DNA of 64,000 nt from the NCBI GenBank assembly GCA_963556695.1, contig CAUWAG010000020.1, positions 2,542,001 to 2,606,000 of the forward strand, in the 5' to 3' direction. This DNA is from Anthostomella pinea (lineage: Eukaryota > Ascomycota > Sordariomycetes > Xylariales > Xylariaceae). Of the stretch, positions 21,523-32,350 are shown piece by piece. Under the pieces are notes generated by a model. The model searched no databases and was not told the origin of the DNA. It saw only the letters and a list, made by a program, of their open reading frames with translations. The first letter of the stretch is position 1; every line of letters starts with the position of its first letter. The position numbers and the translations under genes are program-made.

Positions 21523-22084
21523 GTTGAAGGACAGTGGTATATAGTGCAGTTGTATGTTCCAGGTTGCAGATATGACGCGTCGTTGGATGAATTACTCGCA
21601 GTGTGCAGGTTGTGCTAGACAATAGTCGCGATGCGTGATGCGTGATGTCTTTGAGGTCTGTGTTTACTTAAAGCTTTCTACTTCTGGCGTCAATCCAAAC
21701 ATGGGTGCTTCAGGTGCTGCGCGGGTGGTGAGGCACATGGTCCGAGCTCCCCACTAGCGTCGTAGCTACCTGGCACACGTATCTGGGGAGCTCTGACCTC
21801 AAGGCTGCACTTGCCTTACGTTTCCAAGCTTGACCAGTTACACATCGATCTAACCTCGCTTCATTCATTTCACCTGAGCATCCACTGGACGCCGTCGCAC
21901 CTATCAATGCAGCATAGGACCCTCTATCAAGCTTGTATCGAGACGCCTCCTCTAACCAGTTCTCAACTTCCATTGCAAGCTGACGGACCGAAACGCACTC
22001 TTCCCCAAGATACCGCCTCGACCTCTCCTCATCTCACCGTTCGCCCCGAATCTCCGTTGACAAACCCGCATCCAATCCGCCAAG
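21523..22084. other. Borealin/RPN10 divergent promoter region
   Basis: 562 bp between two divergent start codons with no gene recognised. The RPN10 side is pyrimidine-rich with CTCATC words, as in a fungal 5' UTR. Confidence 0.4.
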
Positions 22085-23049
22085 ATGCCGCTGCAGGCTG
22101 TTATGCTGGTCGTCGACAACTCGGAGAGCAGTCGAAATGGAGACTACACACCCTCTCGCTTCGACGCCCAGGCCGATGCCATAAATATCCTATTCGACAG
22201 TGTCACGCAAGGGAACCCGGAATCATCAGTTGGCCTGATGAGCATGGGTGGCAAGGGACCTGAGGTCCTTTCGACACTGACCACAGAACGAGGCAAGCTG
22301 CTCGAGGGCATGCACCGGACGAAGAAGAAGATATCTGGCTCGTCCAACCTGGCAACGGGCATCCAGATCGCCAGTGTATGTCGCTGCTCTCCTCACGCTT
22401 GGAAGCGGGAAGGTACAAAGGCTAACCATATGATCCCCTACAGCTCGCCCTCAAGCACCGACAGAACAAGTCGCAACGACAGCGCATCGTCGTCTTCGTT
22501 TGCTCACCCGTGGCCGACGATGAGAAGAAGCTCGTAACTCTCGCCAAGAAGATGAAGAAGGGCAACATCGATATCGACTTCATTCTGTTCGGCGACCTAG
22601 ACGATGACGATGTGCAAAAGAAGCTGGAGGCATTCAACAACGTGGTCAAGGGTAACGAGAGCTCCCACCTCGTTGTCGTGCCCCCGAGCGGCAAGCTGCT
22701 GAGTGATCAGCTCCTTTCTACGCCCATCCTAGGCGGGGAGGGCGCTGCCGGCGGTGCTGGTGGTAGTGGCGGCGCCGAGGGCGGTGGTGACTTCGGTGGT
22801 TTCGACTTCGACCCCAGTGCCGATCCCGAGCTGGCGCTTGCTCTGCGTATGAGTATGGAAGAGGAGAATGCGAGACAGGCCAAGCAGACCAAGTCGGACG
22901 GCGCAGGCGAGGGCAAAACGGAACTGGAGGACATCAAGGAGGAGGGTGAGAACCAGCCATTGTTGAACGAGCAGGGTGAGGCGAGCGGAAGTGGATCTGG
23001 GGGCAGCAAGGATAAGAAAGACGACAGCGACAAGATGGACACATCATAG
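22085..23049 (+). CDS. RPN10: 26S proteasome ubiquitin receptor Rpn10
   Basis: Regulatory-particle subunit that binds polyubiquitin chains. Predicted 298 aa, exons 22085-22375 and 22444-23049. Residues 1-190 form a von Willebrand A fold (MPLQAVMLVVDNSESSRNGD, then SSNLATGIQIAS, IVVFVCSPV, IDIDFILFGDL, LVVVPPSGKLLSD). A Gly/Ala-rich linker leads to a ubiquitin-interacting motif, DPELALALRMSMEEENAR. The tail is acidic and Gly/Ser/Lys-rich, ending KMDTS. One UIM is visible, as in most fungi. The single intron lies inside the VWA domain with a GTATGT donor. Confidence 0.96.
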
Positions 23050-23320
23050 ACTCGCTCCGTCTGACCCTCTGGCTGTGTGTATTCCGGAAACTGGAGTTGG
23101 GCTTGTACACTATTAGACCAAAGAACTACTGGCGGTGGACGTTAGGGTAGTAATCATGCTTGCGTCAAGCAAGATAGTGTTCTCTATTCAGTATAGAGCA
23201 CCGGGAATTCCAAACGAAAGCCTTGAAACTCCCAAACTCCATGCAATGCAGCGGATCTGCGACCATTCGTCTGATTCCATCTCCAAGCCCTTGACATCAT
23301 CTAGCCCTTAGCATCATCTC

Positions 23321-23916
23321 TCACCGAGAGTTGTTAATCTCCCGTATGTACGAGTTGAGCTTCCGGTCAAATGTCTCGCAGCGTACCGGCATCTCCAGCT
23401 GGTAGAAAGGGTTCTTCATGACGTAGTCGGAATACAGATCATAAACCTTGCGCATGGCCACGTCGACGTTCGCCTGCATCGTGTCGGTGAAGAGCAGGAA
23501 CTTGATCCCCGTCAGAGTGTTGAAGCACTGCAGGCGGAAGTTCTCCGACTCCATGACCTCGAGGCCCGAGGGCGGCTCGGGCCGGCTCAGTATCGTCTCT
23601 CCTGTGCTTGACAGCGTGTGCTGCTGGTATTGTTGACCCTTGAATGGGTTCAGCCGGGCTGTGATGGCGTGGACTCTGGAATGATATCAGCCATATATTC
23701 TTTTCTGGGTTATCCGATAGGACACCGGAGCTTACCCGTGAAATGTGCCAGCAAGGACGAGGTAGTCATTGGTGTTCAGCTGATTCAGGCCTTCTCCAAA
23801 GGTCCGGTTGTAGATGAGACCACCAGCCTTGTTGATCACGATGAGAGCCAAGACGCCCCTATCAAATGATTAGCTGGGGCTCATGTGCGTTGTGATGTAA
23901 GGAGGAATAGTTACAT
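23321..23916 (-). CDS. TRS23: TRAPP complex subunit Trs23 (TRAPPC4)
   Basis: Core subunit of the TRAPP tethering complexes, which act as exchange factors for Ypt1/Rab1 in ER-Golgi and autophagy traffic. Predicted 159 aa, exons 23916-23915 (coding bases AT only), 23858-23736 and 23675-23321. The longin-like fold starts [20 protein letters not shown]. The C-terminal half is diagnostic: [20 protein letters not shown] and [18 protein letters not shown]. Exon 2 has no Met and is closed upstream by a TAA in frame, so the start codon appears only if AT is spliced to G across a 56-nt GTAACT..GATAG intron with a GCTAATC branch site. The PDZ-like insert of the human protein is absent, as in other fungi. 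Confidence 0.9.
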
Positions 23917-24587
23917 CTTCAATTACCGGAAGACCGCCAAAGAATATAAGGCAACAAAGAAGGTGCCTCTCAAGTCTGATGAAGATTCATTGCTTGGTCT
24001 CTATTTCGTTGATGTTCCGTTGCTGTCACTGCTTCTCATACACCCACTAATGATGAAGGAGGTAGGTATTCAACTCACGGGGCAGTACCTATTGCACACA
24101 ATAGCCGGACAGCCGGAGTTTCTCCATCTCAGATCGTTATATCGGGACTGCTCCAAAATAGACCGGGGTGTGGCGCTAACAGTGAATCCTTTAACGTTCA
24201 AGGTACCTAGGTACCTCCCTGCCTGCCAGACGCGCTGCGCTGCCTTAACGCAGCCGCATTAAGGGTGCAGTCGACCTTTGATTTTTCCATCTCAACAAAG
24301 CATCGCCTGCCAGCGACTGCACAACCACGACCACAACGACCGTCTTGCAATCCTCAACCTAGCTATACCTCTCGGCAAGCAGTCTGCGCAGTCAATGCAC
24401 TGCCAATAGCTACATTGTCGTCGCCGCGTACTTTGCGCCTTCCGCCTACGGCTCGATCGATCGATCGATCCGAGATTAGAAACTCCAACTCTCCGTCTCC
24501 AGTCTCTCTCACCCTGCTTACCGATTGCTCGCCCTCCGATTACAACTACGCCCTCCGTCTTGCGCATCGCGCCAGCCTGCCAGCACG
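23917..24587. other. TRS23/RPB4 divergent promoter region
   Basis: 671 bp between divergent starts. It contains a short (CGAT)n tract near 24453-24468 and a CT/CA-rich RPB4 leader. No gene is recognised; open frames here run out of the RPB4 exon. Confidence 0.4.
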
Positions 24588-25314
24588 ATGTCGCACTTCC
24601 CGCAGACCTCGCGGTCAAAAGCGCCGCCCGCGGGCAACGAAGAAGCCTCCTCCACCATCAGCCTCGGCGAGTTCCAGGACGTCGACACGCTGACGCTGTC
24701 CGAGGCTGCGCTCGTTATCAACGCGCTGGTGGCGAAGAGGCGGATCGATCACAAGAACATCAACGAGACTGAGTACGCCGCGTCCACGCCCTCATAGTGC
24801 AGGATCATGGGGGACTTTTCGTCGCATCCCTGCCTGCAGTTTCTTGCCCAAGTTTCTCCCTCTCTCTCTGTTCACGGGATGAAACACTCTTCATAGTTAC
24901 TGTGGTGAAGTCTGGCTGATCTTTGTGTGCGCGTTTCCCGCGAGCAGGATGTTGACGAAGACCGTCGATTACTTGGACGCATTCTCTCGCTTCAAGAAGA
25001 AGGAGAACGTCGAGGCTGTCGAGCGGCTGCTAAGCGCACACAAGGAGTTCCACAAGTTTGAGCGGGCGCAGCTGGGTATGTGCTCCATTCTCCTATCCCT
25101 GACCTCCGTTCTTGACCAACCACTGCTCCTTCCTATCCTACCTGTTCTTTAGTAGGAAGTGAGAGGAAAAGAGTTGCGCTGACCCCCTACAGGATCCCTC
25201 TGTTGCGAGACTGCCGAGGAGGCCAAGACGCTCATCCCGTCCCTCACCGACAAAATCAGCGATGAGGATCTGCAGGAGCTGCTCGACGAGATGTACAAGC
25301 TCATGCCTCGCTAG
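24588..25314 (+). CDS. RPB4: RNA polymerase II subunit Rpb4
   Basis: Stalk subunit that pairs with Rpb7 in RNA polymerase II and links transcription to mRNA export and decay. Predicted 144 aa, exons 24588-24772, 24948-25075 and 25193-25314. Diagnostic parts are the N-terminal LTLSEAALVINALVAKR, the central MLTKTVDYLDAFSRFKKKEN rebuilt across intron 1, and the C-terminal LCCETAEEAKTLIPSL then ISDEDLQELLDEMYKLMPR. The N-terminus is shorter than in budding yeast and similar to fission yeast and animals. Both introns interrupt codons, and the splices restore the family sequence. Confidence 0.95.
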
Positions 25315-26229
25315 CAACCGCCGCATGACGCGGGGAAAACGCGCCAGGAACGGGGTGGAGTGGAAATAGTCCTGGTTGGGGCATACGCCAAGCAGGTATG
25401 AGCGCTCAGGCCTCTCAGAGCGATATGCGCAGACACGAGCTTCGCCTGATAGCGATACAACAGGAGGAGCCCACCCAAAACTCGCTTGAGTAGCGATACG
25501 CGAAAGAGTCACCAGCGGGAAGGGCTGCGGAAGCAGTTTTCGCTTTTGCAGAACCAGCGATGATGATGAAAAGTGGATTTTCAGGCGTTGGAATTGCATA
25601 AACCAAGGGTCCAGAATGGTACTTATTGCATGGATGGCGCAGGTTTGGCTCAGGGCAGGGCAGGCAGGCTGGAAGAAGACAGAAAAGGCCTTTCAGTTTT
25701 CCGGTATAATTTCGTCTTCTTCCTGCTTTCTTCTCTTCTCGTTATACACTTTTTGCCTGGTGTTTGAATACCCCCTATAAACTGATGGAAAGCAAGAATG
25801 GCAAAAAGCAGATACGAAACAGTTGCAATTGAGTTCCTACGACGCGAGAGATGTATTCACCCCCCTCACCCCCTATCTGCCCTAGAGGTCAAGTATCTCG
25901 CCCCTTGACTCCTGTCATGGGAAAGGTGCGCTGCTACTGCATGCGCATCTACAAAGGTGTATCAGAAACTCAAGAACTCCAGCCATTTCCGTACGTGCAA
26001 TGCCTTGCTTCTGCGGTCGTGACAACCTCGGGGTATATGCCCGCTCGTCGCTGAGCTCTTCGCCCCTGTGCGCTCCCCGCATTTGACCACCACAGCATAA
26101 TAACACACCGAACACCATGAAAGCCCTGTGCCGAATACGAACACCACAAATATCCTTGTGCTGAACACCACAAAGTCCCCGATCCCGTGTCCTTCCCGTG
26201 CTTCCGGACCATGTCTCTTAATAATCCAC
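25315..26229. other. Convergent 3' regions
   Basis: About 900 bp between convergent RPB4 and the membrane-protein gene. Only 3' UTR-like sequence is seen, with no credible gene. Confidence 0.4.
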
Positions 26230-27525
26230 TCAGCGGTTGTTGTCGTTGTCGAACTGTAACCAGTGCATGGCGTGCTGGTTGCCGCGCTCGGAAGTGGTCG
26301 CACTGAGGTTCGAGCTACCGGAGATGTCTCGCTGGTACTGGGCGCGGCCGAGCTCATGCTGCAGAGACAGCTGAGCGTCGTGGTGGTGACCGGGTCGCAG
26401 CACGCGAGGGTGGTTCATGGGCCTGAGAGGAGACGGAGGCTTGTACTGGCCTGCGGGGAACAGAGAGGTCGACTGGCTCGGGGGAGTCAGGGGAGTCACG
26501 GGTGTCGGCTGGACACTGTCTCTGGTCTTGGAACCCGGCTTCTTTGTGCTGCTGCCACGGCTGGCGCTGCGCTGGGTGTCTTTGGAATCGAGCTCCGCGT
26601 ATAACTGCTTCTCGGGACTGGTCTTGCGAGGGCTTGCGGCTCGACCTGGAAGAGTGGTCAGACAAGTGGCGGGCAGAAGACGAGATGGTTTCCAGCGGCA
26701 TAAGCAGTGATGGGTATGGGTATGGTTTTCAGCAAACTTCGCTCTGGGATAATCACTGGACTTGGTGATTACGCAGACTATCATGGCAACCACATGCATG
26801 GACGGGCGCAAGTGAGTTTCGAGGGAAACGTGAAACTTGGGAGACTTACCTCCAAATGGGCCAAAGACGTCGTTCTCGCCGTTGTCAGTTCCTCTGCTGG
26901 ACTGGGTCTGATCCATCAACGACTTCTCATCGAAGGGGGTAGAACCGCGGATCGACGCCTGGCGCATCTTGATACGCTGGCGTCGGATCAGGAGGAAGAG
27001 GACGACGAGCACGAAAATCCCCGCGATGGTGGCACCAATGCTCAGACCTGCAACTTTGGTTTTGTTGTAGGAGGATGGGCCGTCATCCTCGGCGTTCTGG
27101 GCTTCGCTGGTTGGAGCTGGTCCCAGAACGGTGTGGGTGGTAGCAGTCGGGAGGCCTGCCGCGTCAGTGGTGCTCATGATGCTGGTGATCAGGGTAGTGG
27201 TCTCGGCACTGGTGGTTGAGGTATCCGTGGTTGAGGCATCCGTGCTCATCGGGGATGCCACAGCCGTAGAGGTCTTGATAGAGGTCGGGGGCTCGGTTGT
27301 GGTGGTTCCCATCGTGGTCGAATCTGAGTCGTCTGCTGTAACGCTCGAGGAAGAGGTCGGAGCAACGATATCGTCGACACAAGGAACGGGTCCCAGCTCG
27401 TCACACGGATCCTGTGTACAGCAGCCGTCAAAGCCGTTGGTCTGGCATTTGTAGTAGACCTTGCCCGCTGGACATGTGCCTGGCACACCGGCCCTAGGCT
27501 GCTTGAGTGATCTAGCGCGGGACAT
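26230..27525 (-). CDS. Single-pass membrane protein with short Cys-rich ectodomain
   Basis: Predicted 363 aa, exons 27525-26850 and 26645-26230. The 204-nt intron is a multiple of three and free of stops. The N-terminus has a compact cysteine cluster (GTCPAGKVYYKCQTNGFDGCC, cut here, followed by QDPCDELGPVPC). A roughly 90-residue Ser/Thr-rich stalk follows. One membrane segment (VAGLSIGATIAGIFVLVVLF) is followed by RRQRIKMRQ as a stop-transfer signal and a long Pro/Ser-rich cytosolic tail. This layout resembles fungal wall-stress-sensor-like and Mid2-like proteins, but I do not recognise a named family. No N-terminal signal peptide is visible, which is odd for this topology: either the membrane segment acts as signal-anchor, or an upstream exon was missed. 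Confidence 0.7.
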   Translation of the reverse strand: MSRARSLKQPRAGVPGTCPAGKVYYKCQTNGFDGCCTQDPCDELGPVPCVDDIVAPTSSSSVTADDSDSTTMGTTTTEPPTSIKTSTAVASPMSTDASTTDTSTTSAETTTLITSIMSTTDAAGLPTATTHTVLGPAPTSEAQNAEDDGPSSYNKTKVAGLSIGATIAGIFVLVVLFLLIRRQRIKMRQASIRGSTPFDEKSLMDQTQSSRGTDNGENDVFGPFGGKSPKFHVSLETHLRPSMHVVAMIVCVITKSSDYPRAKFAENHTHTHHCLCRWKPSRLLPATCLTTLPGRAASPRKTSPEKQLYAELDSKDTQRSASRGSSTKKPGSKTRDSVQPTPVTPLTPPSQSTSLFPAGQYKPPSPLRPMNHPRVLRPGHHHDAQLSLQHELGRAQYQRDISGSSNLSATTSERGNQHAMHWLQFDNDNNR

Positions 27526-28806
27526 GGTGGGCTTCGCGGGGCTTGCGTGCTCAGGTGTGAGGGTGCACTAGGTACGAAAGGGGATCAGAGGTGTGTGCGT
27601 TCGTTAGAGTGCAGACTTTTCCCCTTTGCAGAAAGTTGCAAGGGAGAGAGAAACTGAGCTGTCGAAGGTGGGTGTAGTGGTTGCCGGAGAGAGGCCAGGT
27701 CAGATAGGTGCGGAAATGGTGGCCGGGTTGCTGGCTACTGAGGTAGGGTGAAGAACGAGTGAATGAATGTGCAACTTGAAGGAAACGTGTAGGGTTCTAG
27801 GAATTCGAGGTTACCAACGTTCAAATTGATTCACAGTAGAGCACCTGGAATGGAAAATGTTGCCGCTCATTGAACCATTTTGCAGCAGAAGTGTAGCTGG
27901 CAGGAGGGAAGAAGAGTGCCGCAGAGGTGGATGATTGAAGAGGAAGTGACGCAGAGGTACCACCAGCTTGTGCACTGCAGGCGACCTCAGCAAATCTGAG
28001 GCACTTGGACCTCTCACACCAGAGTCACGGGAATTGGAGATGGAAGCAGGAATTCGAATTACCTACCTGGCAGCTGCTGTACAAGAAAGTTCAGATGAAG
28101 ATATAACCTGGCATCAGGAAAGGGCGGTAGGTGCTCTCAGGTCCATTGTTTGCCCGCTGGAACATTGACACATAGGCCCATGCTTGTTGCAGTTCGCAAA
28201 CAATGCTTTAGTAAGACCTATTCGTCATTAGACAATTACATGGAAATGCCCAGCACCGCTTGTTTTCGATTCTACAATGCCAAGGGCTGTGGTGTGGTAC
28301 TGTTACCGTTCACATGATGCTGCTGAGCCCCTATTGTCAGGGCCTCCCGATCCACCACTATTCCACCCGCAACGCGGACCACGAACATGCAGTGTTCTGG
28401 CGCACAAACCCATCGCGGGCCTAGTCACGAGCTCTGTTTTGTATTTGTAATCACTGGTAGATCTGGGGGTTAACCCAGTCTGTGTCTTGCATGCCGGAGA
28501 GCCGCATATCTGCGCCACACCAGCCAGGGCTACACTGAATGCACCACTCGCAGCGGTGGCGTGGTCTTTGTACGGCAATACCGCTGTTCTGTTCTACAAT
28601 ATGGAGATGGCAGTTGTGTACCGCGGCTGAGCATATATGTAGGTGATACGGGACATAAAGCGACTGGCGGTAGACACGTCACCACCAAAAGCACTACTAC
28701 TGCCGGCTACAATCAACAAGAAACCGAGACATAGGTTGCAAATATAACACAGATATCCTCAATTGATACGAGTCTATACACCTGAACACCGCTTAGATAG
28801 GTATCA
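27526..28806. other. Intergenic, no gene recognised
   Basis: About 1.3 kb between the membrane-protein start and the PUF6 stop. The minus-strand frame 28578-28303 has a hydrophobic patch but no ATG start and no homology I recognise. Confidence 0.35.
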
Positions 28807-30975
28807 TCACTTCGTGAGCTTCCCCAATAACAGTTTCGAGCCCATATTTCCGACGGGCCTCTCCCTTTTTGGGCCCGCTTTCTTGGCCTTCTTCGCTGGT
28901 TTCTCCTCTTCCCCGTTCGTCTCAATAACCTCTCGCGCAGCCTTCTGCTCAGGCGGTTCCTCTGTCGCAGCCTTTTCCAGCATTTTCTTGTTCTTCTTCA
29001 GCGTTTTCCTCAGTTCGTCTCCGTGCGAGAAGTCATCTGCCTCGAGGAGATTGACCACCACAAAAGAACTGGGACCCGTTGCCCATGTCATGATGTGTTC
29101 CTTGATGACGGGATATAGTATATCTGCAAAGTGGAGTGGAGGGTCGACCGGTATGACCTTGCGCGTTGCCTTGTCAAATCGGCCCCCGGATATCAGCGTC
29201 TTGAACATGCGGCCACCATGGGTAGCCTTGGAGATGTGAATCGGTGGAGGGATACTCTCCGTGGCCTCGTTGGTCTCCATCGGCTCGCCTCCCTCGTCGG
29301 GATCACCTGCAGCAGTGGATGCAATAGCTTCTAACGCTGCGAATTTGTCCCCAACACCAGCCAACAGGGCCTCGGTGACCAATTGGGACCCGAACGAAGT
29401 TGAGATCAAGTCTAACGGTGATGAGGCGATAGCGGCTAGTAGAGACGGTGACAGTGCTGCAATAAGCTCTTTCCGGCGGATCTCAGGATCTTTCTTGCTC
29501 GTAGTCTTGCGTATTTCCCAGATTTCTTCGAGAAGTTTCAGGTCGTCGGCGTGGCTGGCATCAAACAGTGCTTTGGACGGACCCTCGAGGAGGTACCGTA
29601 TCGTTAAGCGCGCGTTTGGGTCATTTGCAAGGGCGACAATATTGGAAAGCTCGGTTTGCTCAGACTTGCCGAGCAACTCAAGGATGATAGACTTTGAAGT
29701 CAAAACGGTGTCGTCGATGGTGTCATAAGCTGCGAGTATGACCTGATGACCATTCGGATCTGCCGACATGAGCTGGAACGTATCTTTGTACGTCTTCAGG
29801 ATCTGTTTGCGGTCCTTGGCCGTGCCGTAGGCAAGCATCAAGCTCACGAGGCGAGCCCCTGACTTAGTGAAGGCCATGTTCTTCAACAGATCGCCGCTTT
29901 CGTCCTCCTTGATCATCTCGATGTACTCCTTCGCCTCCTCGGAGCCTGGCTTCGCATTGATGTAGTACTGGTACATGGCATCGTGCAGCATCGTAAAACC
30001 AGTCAACTTCTTCTGAATCAGCTGGTTGGTCGCGTCGAGCAAATACTTCATAATCGTGCCACGTTTGCTAGGTTGTTCCTCTATGATCGTTGAGAGGTCG
30101 CCCGAGAGAGTGGGATCCCCTGTCTGTCGGAAGATCGAGAACTCGGGCCCGTACCACTCCCTGAGCAGAATGGCCTTCTGCTCCTTGGTCGCAACGCCTC
30201 GGTAGACATCGTCGAGAATCCACGATGCCTCGGGATGGTTGATGAACTTCCGAACCTTTCCATAGAACTCTGGGACAATCAAGTCTCGGATTTCCTTGTC
30301 ACCTTCGACGAGAAGCTTGCCGATCAGGAACTTGGCGTACTTGCTCTCGGCCAACACGGGGTAGGTTCCCTTCAGTTCGTTTGCGATCATCTTCCGGCGC
30401 TCGGTGTTGGAGTACTTGATGGCAGTCTGTACAATACGGACAGCATCGTGCTTAAGCGCAAACTCTCTCATACGCCCGGTAGCAATTTCGAAGAGCTCCT
30501 CGACGAGCTTCTGTCTTTCCTCCTTGGGAACATGAGACTTCCGGCGCAGCCTCTCCCATAGCTTCTTCGCTCTGTGTAGTTCGTCGGCCAAGGGTTTGTT
30601 CGCTTTTCGCTCTTGAGCAAGCTGCTTCTGTTTGAGGTGGGATTCTCGGGAGTTTTGGCCTATACATCGGTCAGCGAGGTTGGGGGAAGCATGGATGCCA
30701 GATGCGAACTGACCTCTCTCGAAGACTTTGCCTTGGTCGTCGGTTGGCTTGGAGCGAACAGGTACGCCGTCATTCTTCTGTGACTTCTTGCCGCTCAGTG
30801 ATGCACCACCATCGTCTTGATCTGACAAGTCGGCGAAATCGCTGCCGTCGCTGGTCTCTTCTGAGCTCTGCGGTTTGACTGGAGGTCGCTTCTCGTATTT
30901 CGGCTTCTTGCTAGTGTGGTCTTTGCTGCCGTTGGCAAGCTTCCTCTTGCTTCCGACTTCGCTCTTGGGCGCCAT
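28807..30975 (-). CDS. PUF6: Pumilio-family ribosome biogenesis / mRNA-binding protein Puf6
   Basis: Nucleolar RNA-binding protein of the Puf6/PUM3 family, which acts in 60S subunit assembly and, in yeast, in ASH1 mRNA repression. Predicted 704 aa, exons 30975-30714 and 30659-28807; the 54-nt intron is in frame without stops. The N-terminus is Lys-rich with nuclear-localisation-like basic clusters (KKPKYEKRPP). The conserved entry to the PUM-homology repeats reads LADELHRAKKLWERLRRKSH. Pumilio repeats follow (HDAVRIVQTAIKYSNTERRK, YAKFLIGKLLVEG), and the C-terminal CPL region contains GGRMFKTLISGGRFD. The tail is basic. I chose MAPKSEVG at 30975; the in-frame ATG at 31074 would add 33 residues untypical of the family. 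Confidence 0.93.
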   Translation of the reverse strand: MAPKSEVGSKRKLANGSKDHTSKKPKYEKRPPVKPQSSEETSDGSDFADLSDQDDGGASLSGKKSQKNDGVPVRSKPTDDQGKVFERGQFASGIHASPNLADRCIGQNSRESHLKQKQLAQERKANKPLADELHRAKKLWERLRRKSHVPKEERQKLVEELFEIATGRMREFALKHDAVRIVQTAIKYSNTERRKMIANELKGTYPVLAESKYAKFLIGKLLVEGDKEIRDLIVPEFYGKVRKFINHPEASWILDDVYRGVATKEQKAILLREWYGPEFSIFRQTGDPTLSGDLSTIIEEQPSKRGTIMKYLLDATNQLIQKKLTGFTMLHDAMYQYYINAKPGSEEAKEYIEMIKEDESGDLLKNMAFTKSGARLVSLMLAYGTAKDRKQILKTYKDTFQLMSADPNGHQVILAAYDTIDDTVLTSKSIILELLGKSEQTELSNIVALANDPNARLTIRYLLEGPSKALFDASHADDLKLLEEIWEIRKTTSKKDPEIRRKELIAALSPSLLAAIASSPLDLISTSFGSQLVTEALLAGVGDKFAALEAIASTAAGDPDEGGEPMETNEATESIPPPIHISKATHGGRMFKTLISGGRFDKATRKVIPVDPPLHFADILYPVIKEHIMTWATGPSSFVVVNLLEADDFSHGDELRKTLKKNKKMLEKAATEEPPEQKAAREVIETNGEEEKPAKKAKKAGPKRERPVGNMGSKLLLGKLTK

Positions 30976-31273
30976 GGTGGATTGCTGTGGTTTCAGTAAA
31001 GTCCAGCAAGAATTCGCAAATGTTGAATTGGCTGGCTGGTCTACAGTGTCAGCCCGTACTGAGATTTCCCCCAAGAGGCGGCAGAATTAAAAATTATAGC
31101 ATGTAATTTTAGGCGGTGAGCGCAGTCTTAAGCCACTTTTGGCGACCCAATCCCACCATAGAAAGCTGGCGGCGGCATAACTTTATCGACTATCTTATCG
31201 AGCAATTGGTCGCGCAACCTTCAATTCGTCAATCTGCAGCGACATTCTCACTTACCTGTCGACTTCCAGCAAG
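30976..31273. promoter_or_regulatory. PUF6/GIR2 shared divergent promoter
   Basis: 298 bp separate two divergent start codons, so both genes must use this short region. No TATA box is evident. Both products act in ribosome assembly or translation, so co-regulation is plausible but inferred. Confidence 0.45.
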
Positions 31274-32089
31274 ATGGGCAAAGAGGAGCAGGTCGAGGAA
31301 CGCGAAGTTCTCGATTCCATCTTCCCAGACGAAATCACAGGTAAGCTTTACATGTACCATTGGTACCCTATTCTCCACCAGCTCATCCGCTCTCTACCCC
31401 GCCATACCACTCACTGCCGCTTCGCGACTGACACACGTATGCCCCCCGAAGACATATCCGAGACCGAGTACCGCATCACGATAAAACTCAACCTGCCCGA
31501 AGTCGAAGATGTCGACGCCGACTCGCCCGAGAACGACGAGGTGGCCATGATCCTGCACGTGAAGTACCCAGAGGCGTACCCGGACGAGGCGCCCGCGCTC
31601 GACCTCTCGCCGGCGAACAGCGGGGCGTCGCACCCGCGCTTCTCGGTCGCGGCCGACAAGGAGTATCTGCTCCGGCACCTGGATGACACGATCCAGGAGA
31701 ACCTGGGCATGGCGATGGTGTTCGCGCTCGTGACGGAGCTGACCGAGGCGGCGGAGCAGCTGGTGGCCGAGCGGCGCGCCGAGACGCAGCGCGCGCACGA
31801 GGAGGTCCTGCGCGCCGCCGAGCGTGAGGAGAACAAGAAGTTCCACGGCACGCCCGTCACGCCCGAGACGTTCCTGCAGTGGCGCGAGGGCTTCCTGAAG
31901 GAGATGGAGGAGCTGCGCGCCAGGGAGGAGGAGGAGCGCCTGGCCGAGCTGAAGAAGGCGAGGGTCAAGGAGCCCGTCAAGCTCACCGGCAGACAGCTCT
32001 GGGAGCGCGGGCTGGTGGGCAAGATTGATGAGGGCGAGGACGATGAGCCCTTGGCCGACCAGGTGGATAAGCTCAAGCTTGAGGCGTAG
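31274..32089 (+). CDS. GIR2: RWD-domain protein Gir2 (DFRP2/RWDD1)
   Basis: Partner of the translational GTPase Rbg2 and binder of Gcn1, linking to general amino acid control. Predicted 234 aa, exons 31274-31340 and 31452-32089. The RWD domain is interrupted by the intron after MGKEEQVEEREVLDSIFPDE and resumes with SETEYRITIKLNLPE, then HVKYPEAYPDEAP with the RWD-typical YPxxxP. A highly acidic and basic helical C-terminal half follows, with the DFRP-like segment GTPVTPETFLQWREGF. The 111-nt intron is in frame and has no stop. Its removal restores normal spacing to the RWD fold. Confidence 0.9.
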   Translation: MGKEEQVEEREVLDSIFPDEITGKLYMYHWYPILHQLIRSLPRHTTHCRFATDTRMPPEDISETEYRITIKLNLPEVEDVDADSPENDEVAMILHVKYPEAYPDEAPALDLSPANSGASHPRFSVAADKEYLLRHLDDTIQENLGMAMVFALVTELTEAAEQLVAERRAETQRAHEEVLRAAEREENKKFHGTPVTPETFLQWREGFLKEMEELRAREEEERLAELKKARVKEPVKLTGRQLWERGLVGKIDEGEDDEPLADQVDKLKLEA

Positions 32090-32350
32090 TCTGAACGCAT
32101 AGAGACGTTTTGAGAGGACCATAAAGGAAACTAGCATTGCACGGAGTTATGGGAGCATTGGAAAAAGGTCATGCATGTCTGTTCCGACATAGGGGATGCT
32201 TCCAGACAGCTGTCTATCAATCATCAACGAAGAATTCATACCCCTGCCTTTTTGAGAACCCAAACGCCATGTCATGCCAAAACTGATGCTCCAGGTCTTC
32301 GTGGTATCTTCCGTCGCCCCCCACCCCCCCTTTATCATGAGGGCAGCCGA

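Noticed and set aside
31394..32137. 247-codon minus-strand ORF over GIR2
   Set aside because: Antisense of the RWD protein, which has intact family motifs on the plus strand.
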